A stretch of 64,000 nucleotides of DNA from Allacma fusca (GCA_947179485.1 OX359247.1:31038801-31102800); one strand, 5' to 3'. Shown: positions 9,121-21,821, counted from the first letter of the stretch. Notes: generated by a model not told the origin, from the letters alone. A program made the numbers and translations.

Positions 9121-10610
9121 AAACTATATTGTAGGATTGTAAATTGTATGAGTGGAATAGTGTAGGGTGGCTCAGTGGTAGAGAGTGATAAAGATAGGTC
9201 AAGTAATGTCAAGAGCTAAACCAGGAATGACCTCCCTTATTTTATTCAACAGAATAGATGGTAGTCGTTTAGTTAGGTAAGCATCGTGTAATAAGCATTG
9301 GTTAATATCTTTCGTAATATTATAAATTCATTATTTCTAAAACTAGTAATAATTGTTTGACTCAATAATAACAACTGTAGCTATTCTGAAATTGTCGTAA
9401 CAATATATAACATGCACACGTAAGAAACTGGTTTCTATGACTTGAAGAATTCTCAACTGTGTCGAGAGACTTCAAGTTCTAGGGCCATACTCTTCAACAA
9501 TATTAGAAGCAGACTCTGTTGTTAATATACATAGCACATTCTCTTTAGAAACGTGTTTGTATTGTTTAATCAAAGGCTTCTTTACAGCGCTGACCAGCTG
9601 TACTCTTAAACAGCGATAACTCAAACGCTATTAAGCCAAGAACATGATAATCCAAACATCTGGTTCACAAAGGAAACAACAAACGGAAATCCTGGGTCAA
9701 TATACTTTAATACCAGAAAGTCATTGTTTGTTGGAAGCGGTCTTGTTGAGTTATCCAGTCCTCTAAAAACAGGTGTGACAACTGAATAAATTGATACCTA
9801 ATAGGGTCTCTGTTGAAATTAAATTGTTATGTCCAACTGAAGATAAAACTTTTTCCGTTGTTTTGGATGAAATTATTCTGAAAGTTAACCTTTCAACACC
9901 AGTGTTTCAAGCATTAAATACAAACTCTGACAAGTCACTGCAAAGATTCCGTACACGCTGTGCAGGGGTCGGAATTTTGTAAAAATCCCTGGAAGATCAT
10001 TTCTGAATTTCCCTGCTGACTATTAACTCCCTGCTGGTAGGTCCTCAACGATTACAAAAATCCCTGCTGAAAAAATGTCAACAATTTTAAAACTCCCGGT
10101 CGGCAAAAAATCCCTTGAAAGACGTGAAATCTCTGCTAAAATAGGCCAATCAATCCAAAAATCCCTGTTTGTTTAACAAATTCCCTGAAACACGTAAAAA
10201 AATGGGAAAATCCCAGCCAGAATATAATCCTTTCCCTTTGAGATTTTCCCAGCCGGAATTTTTTTTACCTGCCAGAAATATTTCTTCCCTGGGAAGAATC
10301 TTCCCATCTTCCCACAAAAATCTGACCCATACATCTGTGGTACTAAGGACATTATGAGTTGTAGACATTTATTTCAGTTTATAAACTTTGTGGATATATT
10401 CTGGAGCTATCACAAAAGTTGTTAATGCGTGTTTTGTTGACACTGAAGAGTTTGTGCGGACTCACAAAAACCCTGTACAACTTTGAAACTCTAAATGTTT
10501 CAAAGATAAATGTTTACAATGACCTTGATCAGCAGAGCTTTCAAGATTTAATGTACACTGCGAAGGAATACCTTACCAGTTACCTCAGGCTTTCCTAAGT
10601 AATTGGAAAT
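9121..10610 (+). pseudogene. Polinton major capsid-type protein, broken
   Basis: Clear segments: VGSGLVELSSPLKTGV (about 9732-9780), then LIPNRVSVEIKLLCPTED...IILKVNLSTPVFQAL (9791-9920), a pattern of the large Polinton protein often annotated as F54H12.2-like and believed to be the double jelly-roll capsid. After the element at 9963-10331 the frame resumes with VVNACFVDTEEF-x4-KNP (about 10413-10470), the next block of the same protein. Stops and frameshifts occur between blocks (for example TAA 9787), and nothing convincing remains in 9121-9700 or after 10610. DNA polymerase B, ATPase and protease were not found in the window. Confidence 0.6.
9963..10331. repeat. hAT-type short element, word ATCCCTG/TTCCC
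   Basis: The left end CAGGGGTCGGAATTTTGT matches the inverted right end at 14 of 18 positions. The 8-bp flanks ACGCTGTG and CATCTGTG agree at 5 of 8 positions, as for an old duplication. The inside consists of degenerate AATCCCTG and TTCCC words. It splits two neighbouring blocks of the Polinton capsid gene, which supports insertion. Confidence 0.6.
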
Positions 10611-13600
10611 AAAGAGCAAAGAATTATAAACAGGAACACATTTCTAACTGGCAAGTGTTTTTATGCCCGCGGTCTAACTCCAACAACTAACAACAAGCGT
10701 TTTTGAAATAGGAACTTGTTGGTACTGGTAACAAACACGTTTGTTTTTGTAACGATCGTCTTATAAACTTTATAGTATGATCCACGAACTATTTCTTCCG
10801 GTTCAATATTGTAACCAGTAATTTAAATATTCTCTAAGCAGTACTGTGACTGATGTACCGGAAAGAATTTTTAATGTTTGAGTGTTAACCCAACAGTATT
10901 GTATTCTCCTCCTCCTTACCTTCACAAAATGATTTTGCACAAACTGTCACAGCTTGATCCAATAAATCATTTGCAATATTGCAAATATCCTTGCAGACAC
11001 TAATTAAAATTCTTCCTGTAGGCTGCAGCTTAACAATAAAGCTAACCACACATCTTTCAACATCAAGATGGAATTTTTTAAGATTGTTAAGTTTTCAGGA
11101 CTTTAAAAGCTGACGTGTTTTTTTGGATTCCTTGTACGTTAAAATGTCTTTGGAATGAGTTGAACCAGATAAACTCTGAAATGCCCAAGGTTCACTTGAA
11201 TTTTTTTGCTTCTTGAAAATCTGGCCAAATAACATTCCACTGTAATTACAGGTTTAAATTGCATAAATAGCACCTTACGTTGTTGGCATTAAAGGCTACT
11301 TTAAATGCATTCAAGATTGTTTTTCGACGACCGGCTATTGGGACGATTGATCGAAGTTCTTCCTTGAGGTCAAAATAAAAGGGCCAAATAAATATATTGC
11401 CATAAAATCAGCTGTGTGGAAAGTAATATCAATAAGTTCACATGTTTTTGTGATTGTGTAATTTGATAATAATTTCATACATTTTACATGTAAAATATGC
11501 GCTTATTAAGTATCGTTTTTGACAGGAGTTACAATAGAGAGCAGTGTATTAAAGGAAACAATTATTACCTTGAAATTTGTCCAAGTAGTACACTGGGAGA
11601 TAGATTTCCCAAAACCTGTTACAGAATTTTAAAATTCATTGTTCCTCAAAATTTAATTTTACGATTTATCAAGAAGTCTTCCATGACCGTACTGCAACGG
11701 AATACGAGGGTGTCCCGTAATGGTTGAATGTATGCATTACCGAGCGTAGTGATAACAACAGTATTACTTTTAGCAAAATTTGATCTCATGCGGGTTGAAA
11801 TTATAACTTTAAGCAGGTTTCTTCAATAACATATCGGGCGACGTTTATCATTACTGGAACAAAATCATCTAATTTTCAAAGACGGATTTAAGCCTGCATG
11901 TTATAGCCAAAAGGAAGAAATTATGCTCGAATAGAATTATAACATTTAACTCCACGCACGAGAGGAACATTCTTTTTACAGTGTAATAGGGATTTCTTCA
12001 TCTTTACACCCTTAGAATGAATCCCTTTGAAATTTGCTACATACACAAAGGACAGGCCGTCCAGGTCGGAAACTATCATTTCAAATACTAATTTTCTCAA
12101 ACTTGAAAAAAGTTTTTACGGGACATGCATACAATTCTCAACATAATTTTTTGCTAGCTCTTATGAAATGCAACAAAGTTTCCTGCAAAATAGAGTCGAT
12201 TTTAGTTTTTTTTGAAAATCTTCAAAAAATCTTGACCTTGCTTCACGTTTTGGATGTTTGTAAAGGCATTTTTTAACCTAGGTCAATAAAACAAATTTTT
12301 AAATACCTGGAAATAATTTTCTCAAAACTCAAGTAGTATTTGCATCGTCGTCTCTTATTTGGGTTAGTAGGGAAAACAATAGATATTAAATGAAGACTAG
12401 TGTGCAAGCCATCCACCAAGGTGGATGGGATAAGTGGTTTTGCAACGGTTTGTAAATCATAAAAATTATTAAACTTAACAATACATAATTAGGGCGTTTT
12501 TACATATAAGACTGTTCTTCGTTTAAATACATGCAATGAATTAAACCTCTTATCCGTTTTGATAGGGTAAAATCTGTGAAAGAAACCAACTTCGTCGTTT
12601 ATTAATACATTACTTTTTTTTCATTACTTTCCTTGCAAAGCAAAGGCAAGTTAAATTAAAAATTTGTAAAACCCTATGTGAATTTAAGGGGGGTCAACTC
12701 TGGTCCGACCAGTGTACAAAGAAGGCCCTCAGATTCCATGCAGAAAGACCTTTGTATTTATTTGACTATTTCTGTTATTCAAAGTTCCCGTCACTGATCT
12801 ACATAAGCAATGACTTAATATTAACTGTTTTACCTACATTTCGTAAATAGATTTTTGAAGTAACTTCACTGTTGTATTGACTTTGTCTGTAGTCATATTT
12901 AAACATCGAATGAAACTGGCATAGTAGCTAGATAGATATAAAAACGCCTCTTAGGAAAACTAAAAGCATCCTATTTACGTTAACAACATTACCACAGACT
13001 TTGGTCAAAATAGAATTAGCTGATTTTTGGAAAGTTGCTTTATCTTCTCTCTGTCACGTTTTTAATTTTTTGCCAAACAACTTTTCTGGCCTTAAAAAGC
13101 AACTACCTCTGCTATCACTGGAGGGTAAAAAAATGCTTTTTCATGTGACTTTTGAACGGGGGGTCCGATTGGCAATTTGAAGGGCTTAAAGTCGATTAGA
13201 GACTTCAATTAATGTGCGTGAATATTTTCAATGTTGCAAATGAAGGGGCTCTAGAGTTATTCGCATATATCAACATTTTTTTGGCATCGTTGCTATCTAA
13301 GACCTATCCTAGCTACCATTTAATTAGCATTGCAAAAATTCTAAGGGTGTTCCTCACTAGCGATTTTCTTAAAATTTGGCACAAATGTCCCTTAATATTA
13401 TGTAAACCGATGTAAAAAAGGGCATGTTGCGACAACGAAGGGTTCTCACTGTAGAAATTAATTTGCGTTAAAGTAGACCTTTTGGTTACTGCAGTTAGCA
13501 TAAGATTATTTAAACATTGATAGTTTGAAAAAAAATAATACTAGGATACTTTGAAACATTAATCTTTTGAAAAAAAAAATAATAATCACATTTTTTGAAA

Positions 13601-13908
13601 CATTGATCTTTTCAAACAAAAAAAATAATAAAAACGTTCACGAATAAATCGGATGAAAAGGAATTTTGGACCGAAAAGTCTTTCATATCATAACGATACT
13701 ACAACTACTGATATGTCAGGGGAAATAAGAGTTTTCACAGAAATCCACTCACATTGAAGTGAGCGTTGCGTGCATGCTAACTATAGTTTGCTAAAGCAGT
13801 ACATCCAGCAGAACCCAAATCTCTCTCTCACCTCCACGACAGACAGGGGCACTGGACTTTGAAGCCATTCCTCAACGATGGTATTTGAATACATTCAGTG
13901 CTGGGCTA
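10611..13908. other. Non-coding AT-rich DNA, no gene seen
   Basis: No ORF with recognisable product. A 70-codon stop-to-stop frame without Met on the minus strand (about 11105-10895) has balanced composition but no match I know. The rest has homopolymer runs and short ORFs expected by chance. Part of it could be further Polinton sequence decayed past recognition. Confidence 0.5.
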
Positions 13909-13916
13909 CTCCTGTC

Positions 13917-15277
13917 CAGAGCTGCGCTCAAGTTCAAGTAGACCATCGCAAACGTGGGCAAAATAGTGTGCCTCGCCTATATCCTACATATATTTTTAAT
14001 ACCCGATACTGCCTACATTTTGCCTACATTGATGTCGCTAAAAAATATACCGACATATATGAAAGGATTATTCGCAAGCCTACTTTTTAAAAAGAAAGCT
14101 ATAGCCTACATATACGCCTGCATATTCTTGAAAAATTCCACAGCCTACATTTACGCCTACATAATTGTAGCCTATATTTGCGCCTATGAGTAATATGTAA
14201 AAGTTTATAGGGAATCTATGCTGATATAAGAACGCCTGAGTTGTCTCCCTACACAAGGATTTCCTCTATGTCAAATTGGGGTTCTCCAGGCGTTATACGT
14301 TTTATTAATTCATCCCAGACGTAGGTATATCATATATAATTAAAGTACCTCCATTAACAATAAGAGAATTATGTATAGTATGTATGATAGCGCCAATATA
14401 TAGATGTGTTTGTAGTTCCCCTTCGCCCTTGACATCACATGGGAAAACTTTATCGAAAGCAAACATAATATTATTTTTCCTTTTAATACTATTAGGGAAC
14501 TTACTGTAAGACTTTTGAAGTGTTCTTTTCCTTAGAACATTTACATAACCCCATGCATGCACCCTCAGGATAACTAATTTGAATACTTCGCGAAAATTAA
14601 ACAAATTTATAACTTATAACTGCACTTAGAAACAAAATTAATTTACTAGCTATTCGTCAATTTTAGGGAAAAAAATTTAGGAAGCAATGTTTAAACAGTA
14701 GAAATTGTCCACAGCATAGTAAGTACATCAACCTAACATATAAATGCATGTAAAATGTGCGCCTACATTTAGTCTACATTTATATGAATAAATTATTATG
14801 CCCAGCACATTTTATAAGCAATCTACACAACAAGGTATCCCCCTATCCTATATTCCCTACAATTAGCATGAGCATTTTTTTGCATCCTATATTTTGCCTA
14901 CTTGTAGGCCCTACATGTAGGGGAGGCGCCCACCTTTGAGACCATGAGTATTTCAAATCACGGTCAAGTACGGGTCATGGTCAGGTGTGAATACTATTTT
15001 TCTATTTCTATTTTGAAAAATACTTGACAATTCAAGTTCAAGTTCGGGTCATGATCACGTCATGGTCAAGTCAAGAGTTGTCCCGGCCTCCCGGGTATAT
15101 TTGGCCAGGTTCAAGTTACGCGAAAAGTAATTACTTGAATACTTGACCCTGAATTTTCATGTAATTGTCTAACCATGTACCGTCAAGTTCAAGACCGACT
15201 GAAAAATCTGCTTGACAATCAGGGTTAAGTCAAGTAAGGGTCAAGTTTGGGATTTACTTGACTTGAGCGCAGCTCTG
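13917..15277. mobile_element. hAT-type element, word CAAGT, exact TSD CTCCTGTC
   Basis: Both ends carry CAGAGCTGCGCTCAAGT in inverted orientation and the 8-bp duplication CTCCTGTC lies at 13909-13916 and 15278-15285. Eight-base duplications and CAGNGNTG ends are hAT hallmarks. The interior is a degenerate array of CAAGT/GGTCAAGT words in one strand orientation. A second element (13949-14938) sits inside, close to the left end. No transposase is present. Confidence 0.9.
13949..14938. mobile_element. hAT-type element nested in the CAAGT element, word CCTACAT
   Basis: Ends are CAAACGTGGGC and, inverted, CAAAGGTGGGC. Flanks AGACCATCG and AGACCATGA share AGACCAT, a slightly decayed duplication. 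The two arms consist of CCTACATTTACG-like words; a unique middle part (about 14262-14700) has a 99-codon minus ORF (14604-14305) with no recognisable product. A rearranged sister copy is at 43543-44595. Confidence 0.8.
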
Positions 15278-15433
15278 CTCCTGTCAGTCCATATATATTA
15301 ATAAATACATATTTCATTTTTGTTACAATGTTTAAGTTCAGCATTAGAATAAATTAATACATGCATGGTTTAATTACAGCATTATACTTGCAGATGTATC
15401 CATACTTAACAAATATTTATTGTAAAAGAAATA

Positions 15434-16097
15434 AACTTAGCAGCAAAAAAGCTTAAAAGTAAAGTTGCTTTTCCGCTCTTAAAAGTAATAAACAAGTTAT
15501 GGTACAATAATTATTTTGTAGTACAAAAATATGCATGAATAATGAAATTATTTATTGAAAAAGCAACGCGATCACACATTATTTTTAATTCACACAAATA
15601 TTTTGTAATGTGTTATTACAGATTCAATTTTATTTCGTATGGTGTTCCCGAAAATGCATGAAACAATAATAATTTTTGTAATTTTATCGTAAAACGAAGT
15701 TCTGCTACAGCCATCCTACATTTATGTATACATCCAATGTTTGCTTCATCAGAAAAAAGTCAAATTTTGTAAGCGAAAAGAAAAGTTCATTGAAGTGATC
15801 CTCAGCTACAAATTCCAACAGACTTAAAAAATTATAAAATTCCAAAGTTACGTGCACCAGATTATCACAGATTGCGTAATAATAGCAAAAGACAAAGAAA
15901 ACAGATATTACAAAAACATGACATGTGTGAGAAAAAGTTCTTTATTAAATCATGTGTGATCGCGTTGCTTTTTCAATAAATAATTTCATTATTCATGCAT
16001 ATTTTTGTACTACAAAATAATTATTGTACCATAACTTGTTTATTACTTTTAAGAGCGGAAAAGCAACTTTACTTTTAAGCTTTTTTGCTGCTAAGTT
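15434..16097. repeat. Perfect inverted repeat, arms of 145 bp
   Basis: Arms 15434-15578 and 15953-16097 are reverse complements with no mismatch by eye, separated by 374 bp of AT-rich sequence. Transcription would give a 145-bp duplex. The arm contains ATAAATAATTTCATTATTCATGC, a relative of which occurs once at 5308-5361. Direct repeats at the outer borders are not evident. The 148 bases before and the 669 bases after (16098-16766) hold nothing I recognise. Confidence 0.9.
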
Positions 16098-16766
16098 TTT
16101 AAAAACTGATGCCTCTCTTTTACTACGTAAAGTCGGTACTCAAAGAATAATTTTTACGAAGATGCTTTTTTACTGATTCGAAAAAATTAGAATTTTCAAC
16201 TTTTGAAAAAATTCGTTTTCGTAAAAAACGCAAAGCGTAGATATGCACTTACCCCCCCTTGAAAAAAAAAGATTTAAGGATAACTTCTGCACCCTTTGAC
16301 CAAATCCGAATATTAAGGGCTTAAAGTCAATGACAGAATTTGTACAACGTCCAATGCTTAACGTGCATCTTCAGCGTGTATAGTTTACGAGATCTGGAGC
16401 TGTTTACACCCAAGTTTTCCCTTGAGTATACGGAATTGCCTATCCTAATACATTGAAGTTTTTTTAAAGGTCTTCCCCCACAACAACTTTGATAAAAATT
16501 TGCACACATGACTGTCTAATTATTGCAAGCTAGTGTGCAAAATCTTATGATGTGCGACCAAGGGCTTGGACCCTTAAAAATTAATTACTTAAAAATGCGA
16601 AGTATGGTTGTCATAATCATAACCTTCAATATTCGAGACGTAACTTAAAGTCTTCCAATATTAACAACTAATTAAATTATTTGAGGTTCATGAAAATTTT
16701 AATAATGAATTACTATTATAATAATATGGACTCATTAAGCCAAGAAAATTTTGAAAACAATTGAAT
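16098..16766. other. Non-coding spacer between two inverted repeats
   Basis: No gene. A GGGCTTAAAGTC motif with loosely similar flanks also occurs at 13180, which may mark an old dispersed repeat. A 60-codon minus ORF at 16509-16327 has no recognisable content. Confidence 0.4.
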
Positions 16767-17050
16767 AAAAAATGAGGTTTTAAAAAAACCAAAACGAAGC
16801 TGCTTTTACGATTCTAAAAGTGAAAAACTAGCATTTGGTATGCATGGGAGGAATTAGAGCAATAATGAACGATACAAAGCATCTCGGGTGCTACCGAATA
16901 ATATATTATGTATACGTATGTGTTTGCGCCCGAGATGCTTTGTATCGTTCATTATTGCTCTAATTCCTCCCATGCATACCAAATGCTAGTTTTTCACTTT
17001 TAGAATCGTAAAAGCAGCTTCGTTTTGGTTTTTTTAAAACCTCATTTTTT
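16767..17050. repeat. Perfect inverted repeat, arms of 122 bp, 40-bp loop
   Basis: Arms 16767-16888 and 16929-17050 are exact reverse complements by eye. The loop is 40 bp. The apex of the stem reads GCATCTCGGG/CCCGAGATGC. The outer flanks share TTTTGAAAA-AATT-AAT-like sequence (16751-16766 and 17096-17113) in direct orientation. It could be a foldback element or a hairpin RNA source. Confidence 0.9.
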
Positions 17051-19036
17051 TTAGAATTATTATTGTTCTCAAACTTTTCCGTGGCATTAATGTTGTTTTG
17101 AAAATAATTCAATGCTGTTAGCAAATAGGTGCTCTACAGGGTACTTATAAAATAGTAATTAAATTATTTTAGCTGAGCAAATGTTTGAAATTGTCTTTGT
17201 TTATATGCTTTTTGCTAGAACCCATTATTAAAATTATAAGAATTGACCACAAAATATTAGCTATCCCTAATTTAATAAATCAATTAGACCCTACTTTTTG
17301 ACCATGAAAGTGTCAGTTGTTTTAGTAATCCAGGACGCTGTCCATGCATAATAGCTACATCATTTTAATTAATTGTATGTCTAACATGTGTTAGTGTACC
17401 CCAAAGTTACTCTTATACTCTAAATTTTTCTCATATCCAAAGTTAGAATTAATCGTGGTAGTTAAAATATGATGGCCAATCAATATTAGCCAATCTGTAC
17501 TAAATATTCAAAGGGGTACACAATAATCAAGTAGTAGTTGATTCGAATTAACTATACAAATTCCAAGATGGAAGATAGTAACTTGTTTAGCATTGCGGTA
17601 TTTATTTTCTCTCTTTTTTATTTTTTTCTGGTTTGTAATCTAAATGACATTATTTTTGTTGTCTTGAACCGAATTAAGTTGTAGTAACATTTGGTTACTA
17701 TAATTTAGGCCTGTCCAAGTAAACAAAAAAGAAATATTAACAAAGAATAGAGTTTAAAATTTTCCTTTCATTCGAGCAAATAAATGCTTTAAAATAAAAG
17801 CAAAGCATTTTTTCATGAATAAAAGAGAAAAATGAACCGCTATGCTTCAACATTATATGTCGTCATGAACATAAGTGACGACTGGCACAATCATCATCAT
17901 CAAGACAATCACTTTCAGATTAGTATAAAGGATAATGCGTTATTTTTTTTTAATTAAAAAAAATAATTTTAATATTTTTTTTATTTTAAAAAAATTATTT
18001 TAATATATTTTTTTTAATTTAAAAAAAAATAATTCAATAATTTATTTAGCCAGTTTTTGCTGGCTCAGCCAATAAAAAACAGCGCGCGGAAATTTGAATC
18101 TGAAATTCGTATTACACCAAGAAGAAGACGGGCCACTCTTTTAACTTAGTAGAAAGGACTAGTAAAAGCCCCGTGCTTCGCACAGGAGCAATTACTTGTG
18201 TAAATAAATAGTGTAAATAATAAAAGTGTAAATGGCAATAAATCTCGTATCAAGGTCTGTCGAGAAGGATTAATATTGATATCCCGCTTCGCCAGGCAAA
18301 GTAATCTCATATAAGAAGTGAAGTATTAACTGCAAGACTAACAATTCGTTTCATAAAGGTAGTTGGCAATTCATCATCAAAATATTATGGAACAGCTTCC
18401 GGCCCACTAAAGTTTTTTCCCAAACTCAATATTGACTATACACGTGGAATTTAACTAATCGCTTGATCAGTTTAATACCAACGTCGTTATTAAATCTTGC
18501 TGTTGCATCACTGTATGGTGCTTCACCCCTTATTGTTAGTGGATCAGCACACCGTGCTGATCAAATATGATTTTTTATGTTATTATAATTTGTATATAGA
18601 TCCGTTGTACCGCAATATTGTAACTCAGACAACTAAGCCTCAGACACTGGACGCACTGATTATTTAAAATGAAAGGATTTCATATTAGCGCAACACATTT
18701 AACTTGCTATAGTTACTAAAGTCCATGGTTCCTACAAATCCATTTTACATCCGAATGATATTTTTATGGATATAAAGATCAAAACTCTGGATGCTAAGGC
18801 TTGTAATTATTCTTCCTAATAAGAATCCCACACTAATGTGAACTAAGTTCAGTCATTAAAATTCTCCTCTTATCAAATTATTCAGTACTGTAACCGAACG
18901 TAGTTTTTATCACTACCAGTCTTAATTTAATCCAAATTTGATGATTTATGTCTGATGTTTATAATAATTATGGTTAGCGCTGTTAAGTGATAATCTAAAA
19001 TGGCGTAATATTGCGAGCTTCCAGTATGCTGCAAGC

Positions 19037-19160
19037 AGTTGGTATATGCCGAGAAGAACAGCGAGCTGAGCGAGCTGAAAAACCTCTCCACTGCGACAGA
19101 GTTTCAGCTTTCAGCCCGCTGTGCTTCTCGGCTTGTTGTATATACCACCGACTTGCTTGG
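19037..19160. repeat. Imperfect hairpin with 50-bp arms
   Basis: The stretch GGTATATGCCGAGAAGAACA (from about 19039) pairs with TGTGCTTCTCGGCTTGTTGT-TATACC (to about 19148), and the inner AGCGAGCTGAGCGAGCTGAA pairs with TTTCAGCTTTCAGCCCGCT. Mismatches and small bulges are visible, so it is older than the two perfect inverted repeats upstream. It is clearly more GC-rich than its surroundings. Confidence 0.6.
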
Positions 19161-20488
19161 CTGTATAGTAAATCAGCCGGGAGGGTTTGAATTCGTGAAA
19201 TAAGCCGCGAAGGTTTGAATTGTACTACAAACGCGCGAAGGTTTAAATCAACAGAAGTGCTCAATAATAATAAAGGATACATTGAACAAGGTTAACGAAA
19301 TTCATATTTAGGAATGCTATTAAAGAATGCGGGTGGGGTGAAGTTCTTATCACATCTTTTTGTGGCACAGCTGGCAGTCCTGAAACTAATTCCATACACG
19401 TCAGCACTCATTAATGTTTAATATGATTAGTCAAAACCTGCGGTCGCAGCAATCTAATGGGTAATAGATAAGTCTAAGAATAATAATTTAAAAAATTATC
19501 AGCATGAGAACTTTTGTATCTGCTCGTTTAAGACCTTATTGCTCTAAGTCAACCAATACTAGCAAATGCAGGTAGTAAGTCATAAAGGTGGCTCAAGCTT
19601 AAAAATGAGGTCTTAATGAAATGCACTGCTAATTATAAGATCAAAGGGATAATTGGCGCATAATTTATTATGGTAATTATTAATTATGAACATTATGTTG
19701 TCACTTGTTATTTTTTATCAAATGAAAGTACTGCTTTCTGTAGCATTTCACATTTTTATTAGCGCTAAATGCACATTTAGTTCTTACGACTATCGTTTTG
19801 GTTATTGGTTATACGTTTTTGGTCGATTACATTTGGTCCCCCCTGTATCGCATTAAAATAAATTAATTCATGGCGAATTCAATGTTTTTAGGTTCAAAAA
19901 TTCTCAACATGAAAATATTAAACCATTCTACTTCGCTTTTAGTATACTCTCACACTGACAAACAATTTTTTCCAATTTTGCCTAGTATCTATTCTTTACA
20001 TATCATGCCCGTGAATTCTCAAATTGGGGATCTTCGAGATATTGCAGCTCTCCAAAAGACCTGAAACGGAAACTTTCTACAAACAAGCGTCAATATATAT
20101 TTTGTGTCTGGTGCAGCAATAAAGCATTATTTGACTCCATAACAATAAATAAAATACCATTGAATGTCATGTCATGGGTGATAACCTAAGGACTAAGGAG
20201 AGTTGGACGGGTTGGGGTAAATTCAACGAAAATACCCTTACAATTAGGCGCAACAAGGTTAGAAGAATAAAACAAATAAACCACTAGAAAATTAAGTTGA
20301 AATCTTTTAAAAACCTTACCTCAATAAGACACTGGCATATATGTATGCTGGCACTTTATCAGTAAATAATTTGTCGTAATTGTTATAACTTAATGAAATT
20401 GAAAGTTAGATTCAGTCAGAACTTGTGTTGTACATTTTCAAAGCTGCAAAGGAGCTGTGTATAAATAATGTGCCGGCTTTTGAAAAAA

Positions 20489-21000
20489 TTGTCGGACTTT
20501 TTTGTGTAGAATTAAATGCTCTTTAAAATGACCCATTGCGCTGTATTGTCGGAGCAGTGGAACTATAGTATCCTTTGGGTTTATGGGGTAATAGAGAATA
20601 GTAATACAGAATAAAAGCATTTATTACAAAAGAAGATAATTATTATAATTGTAATTATAATAACAATTTCGGACAGTTTTATGTCTAATTAAATGTTCTT
20701 TAAAATGAGCCATTTTACTGTATCGTCGGAGCCGTGGAACTTTAGTATCCTTTCATTTAAGTAAACATTTAATGTAAACTTGTTTGGATTGTTAAAATTT
20801 ATCGAAATGTACTATCCTTTATACAATAATTTGGTCATGTCATAAACTTTTTGAATTTTCGCGCCAAATCTACGAGCCAATAAGAAAGCTACATCTAATT
20901 TAAAAATTAGTGCAAAAAGTAAAAAAGCGTATTGCTAAAAAGGCACAAAAAATCCTTGAAACAATAATTTGGCTGTGTCATAAACTTTTTGAATTTCGCG
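20489..21000. repeat. Two pairs of diverged direct repeats
   Basis: Pair one: 20489-20576 and 20667-20755 share TTAAATG-TCTTTAAAATGA and GTATCCTTT blocks over about 88 bp. Pair two: 20824-20864 and 20961-21000 share CAATAATTTGG-C-TGTCATAAACTTTTTGAATTT. They probably reflect local duplication of one unit of repetitive DNA. Confidence 0.6.
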
Positions 21001-21821
21001 CGAAGCTTAATGAAGGTTAAAAAATAAAAAAATATTATATTAAATAATGATTAGTATTATTAGCATTTTTAACTTTGGGCCGAAGCTCAGCGGCTTTCTT
21101 TTTTTTCCATTGGCGAAGCCGATGGCTGTTTATGCTCGTTGATATGAAATGAAAGTGATTATCAAAACAAATAATGTAATAATTTAAAAATTTAATTTTT
21201 AATTTAATAATATGATTGGTAATTTAGTAATTCGCGATGCAATCAAATGTATGTAATGATATTATGATTGATAGTAGAAATTAAATAAAGATCAGATTGC
21301 TTTTAGAGTTTATAAAAGACGGATGTGCTCTCGGATTTCTCTTACTTTTTCATTTTGTAGTAAAAGTGATTGCAAGTGAAAATAATCGTAATCTAAGCAC
21401 GAAGATTAAGTTAAAGCTTACAACTTTAACTTGTATCTAAATTGAAGTCCACAGCTTACTCTGGTGGTCCTTCCTAATAATATATATTTGAGTTTCATAG
21501 ATATCTTAACCGACCCGATTGACTATAATGACTGATGCGTCAAATAACACTAACTTTTCCAGTACGCAAGGGTTCATTACAAAAAGAGAAACAACCTGGT
21601 ACAATAATTTAAAAATGGTACATCGTAAATAAGTAGTGTACATATATGTAAGAAGGGAGATAACTAAATAAATATGAAACCGTCCTGCTTGTCCAACTGC
21701 ATACTCTGCTTATAAAACGTTTGACGTAACTACTAAATTCAAATACAAAATAAATAAATAACGCAATTAATGCAACCTTGCTCAACAATCACGGGTACTT
21801 TTTATAATTTATAAAAGTTAA

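Larger units (their letters stand above)
17051..21821. other. Non-coding DNA with small repeats, no gene seen
   Basis: Contains an AT-only palindromic tract (about 17940-18045), short ORFs of chance length, and the hairpin and direct repeats listed separately. A GC-richer patch with CCCCGTGCTTCGCACAGG at about 18168-18187 is a small stem-loop. No protein similarity was recognised. Confidence 0.45.

Noticed and set aside
9168..9240. tRNA-like A box (TGGCTCAGTGGTAGAG)
   Set aside because: No acceptable B box or cloverleaf could be drawn from the following bases; at most a SINE remnant.
14305..14604. 99-codon minus ORF inside the CCTACAT element
   Set aside because: The sister copy at 43543-44595 lacks an equivalent open frame, so it is not an element gene.
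13100..16560. Similar GGGCTTAAAGTC stretches at 13180 and 16315 as a repeat family
   Set aside because: Similarity outside the 12-base core is too weak to call by eye.
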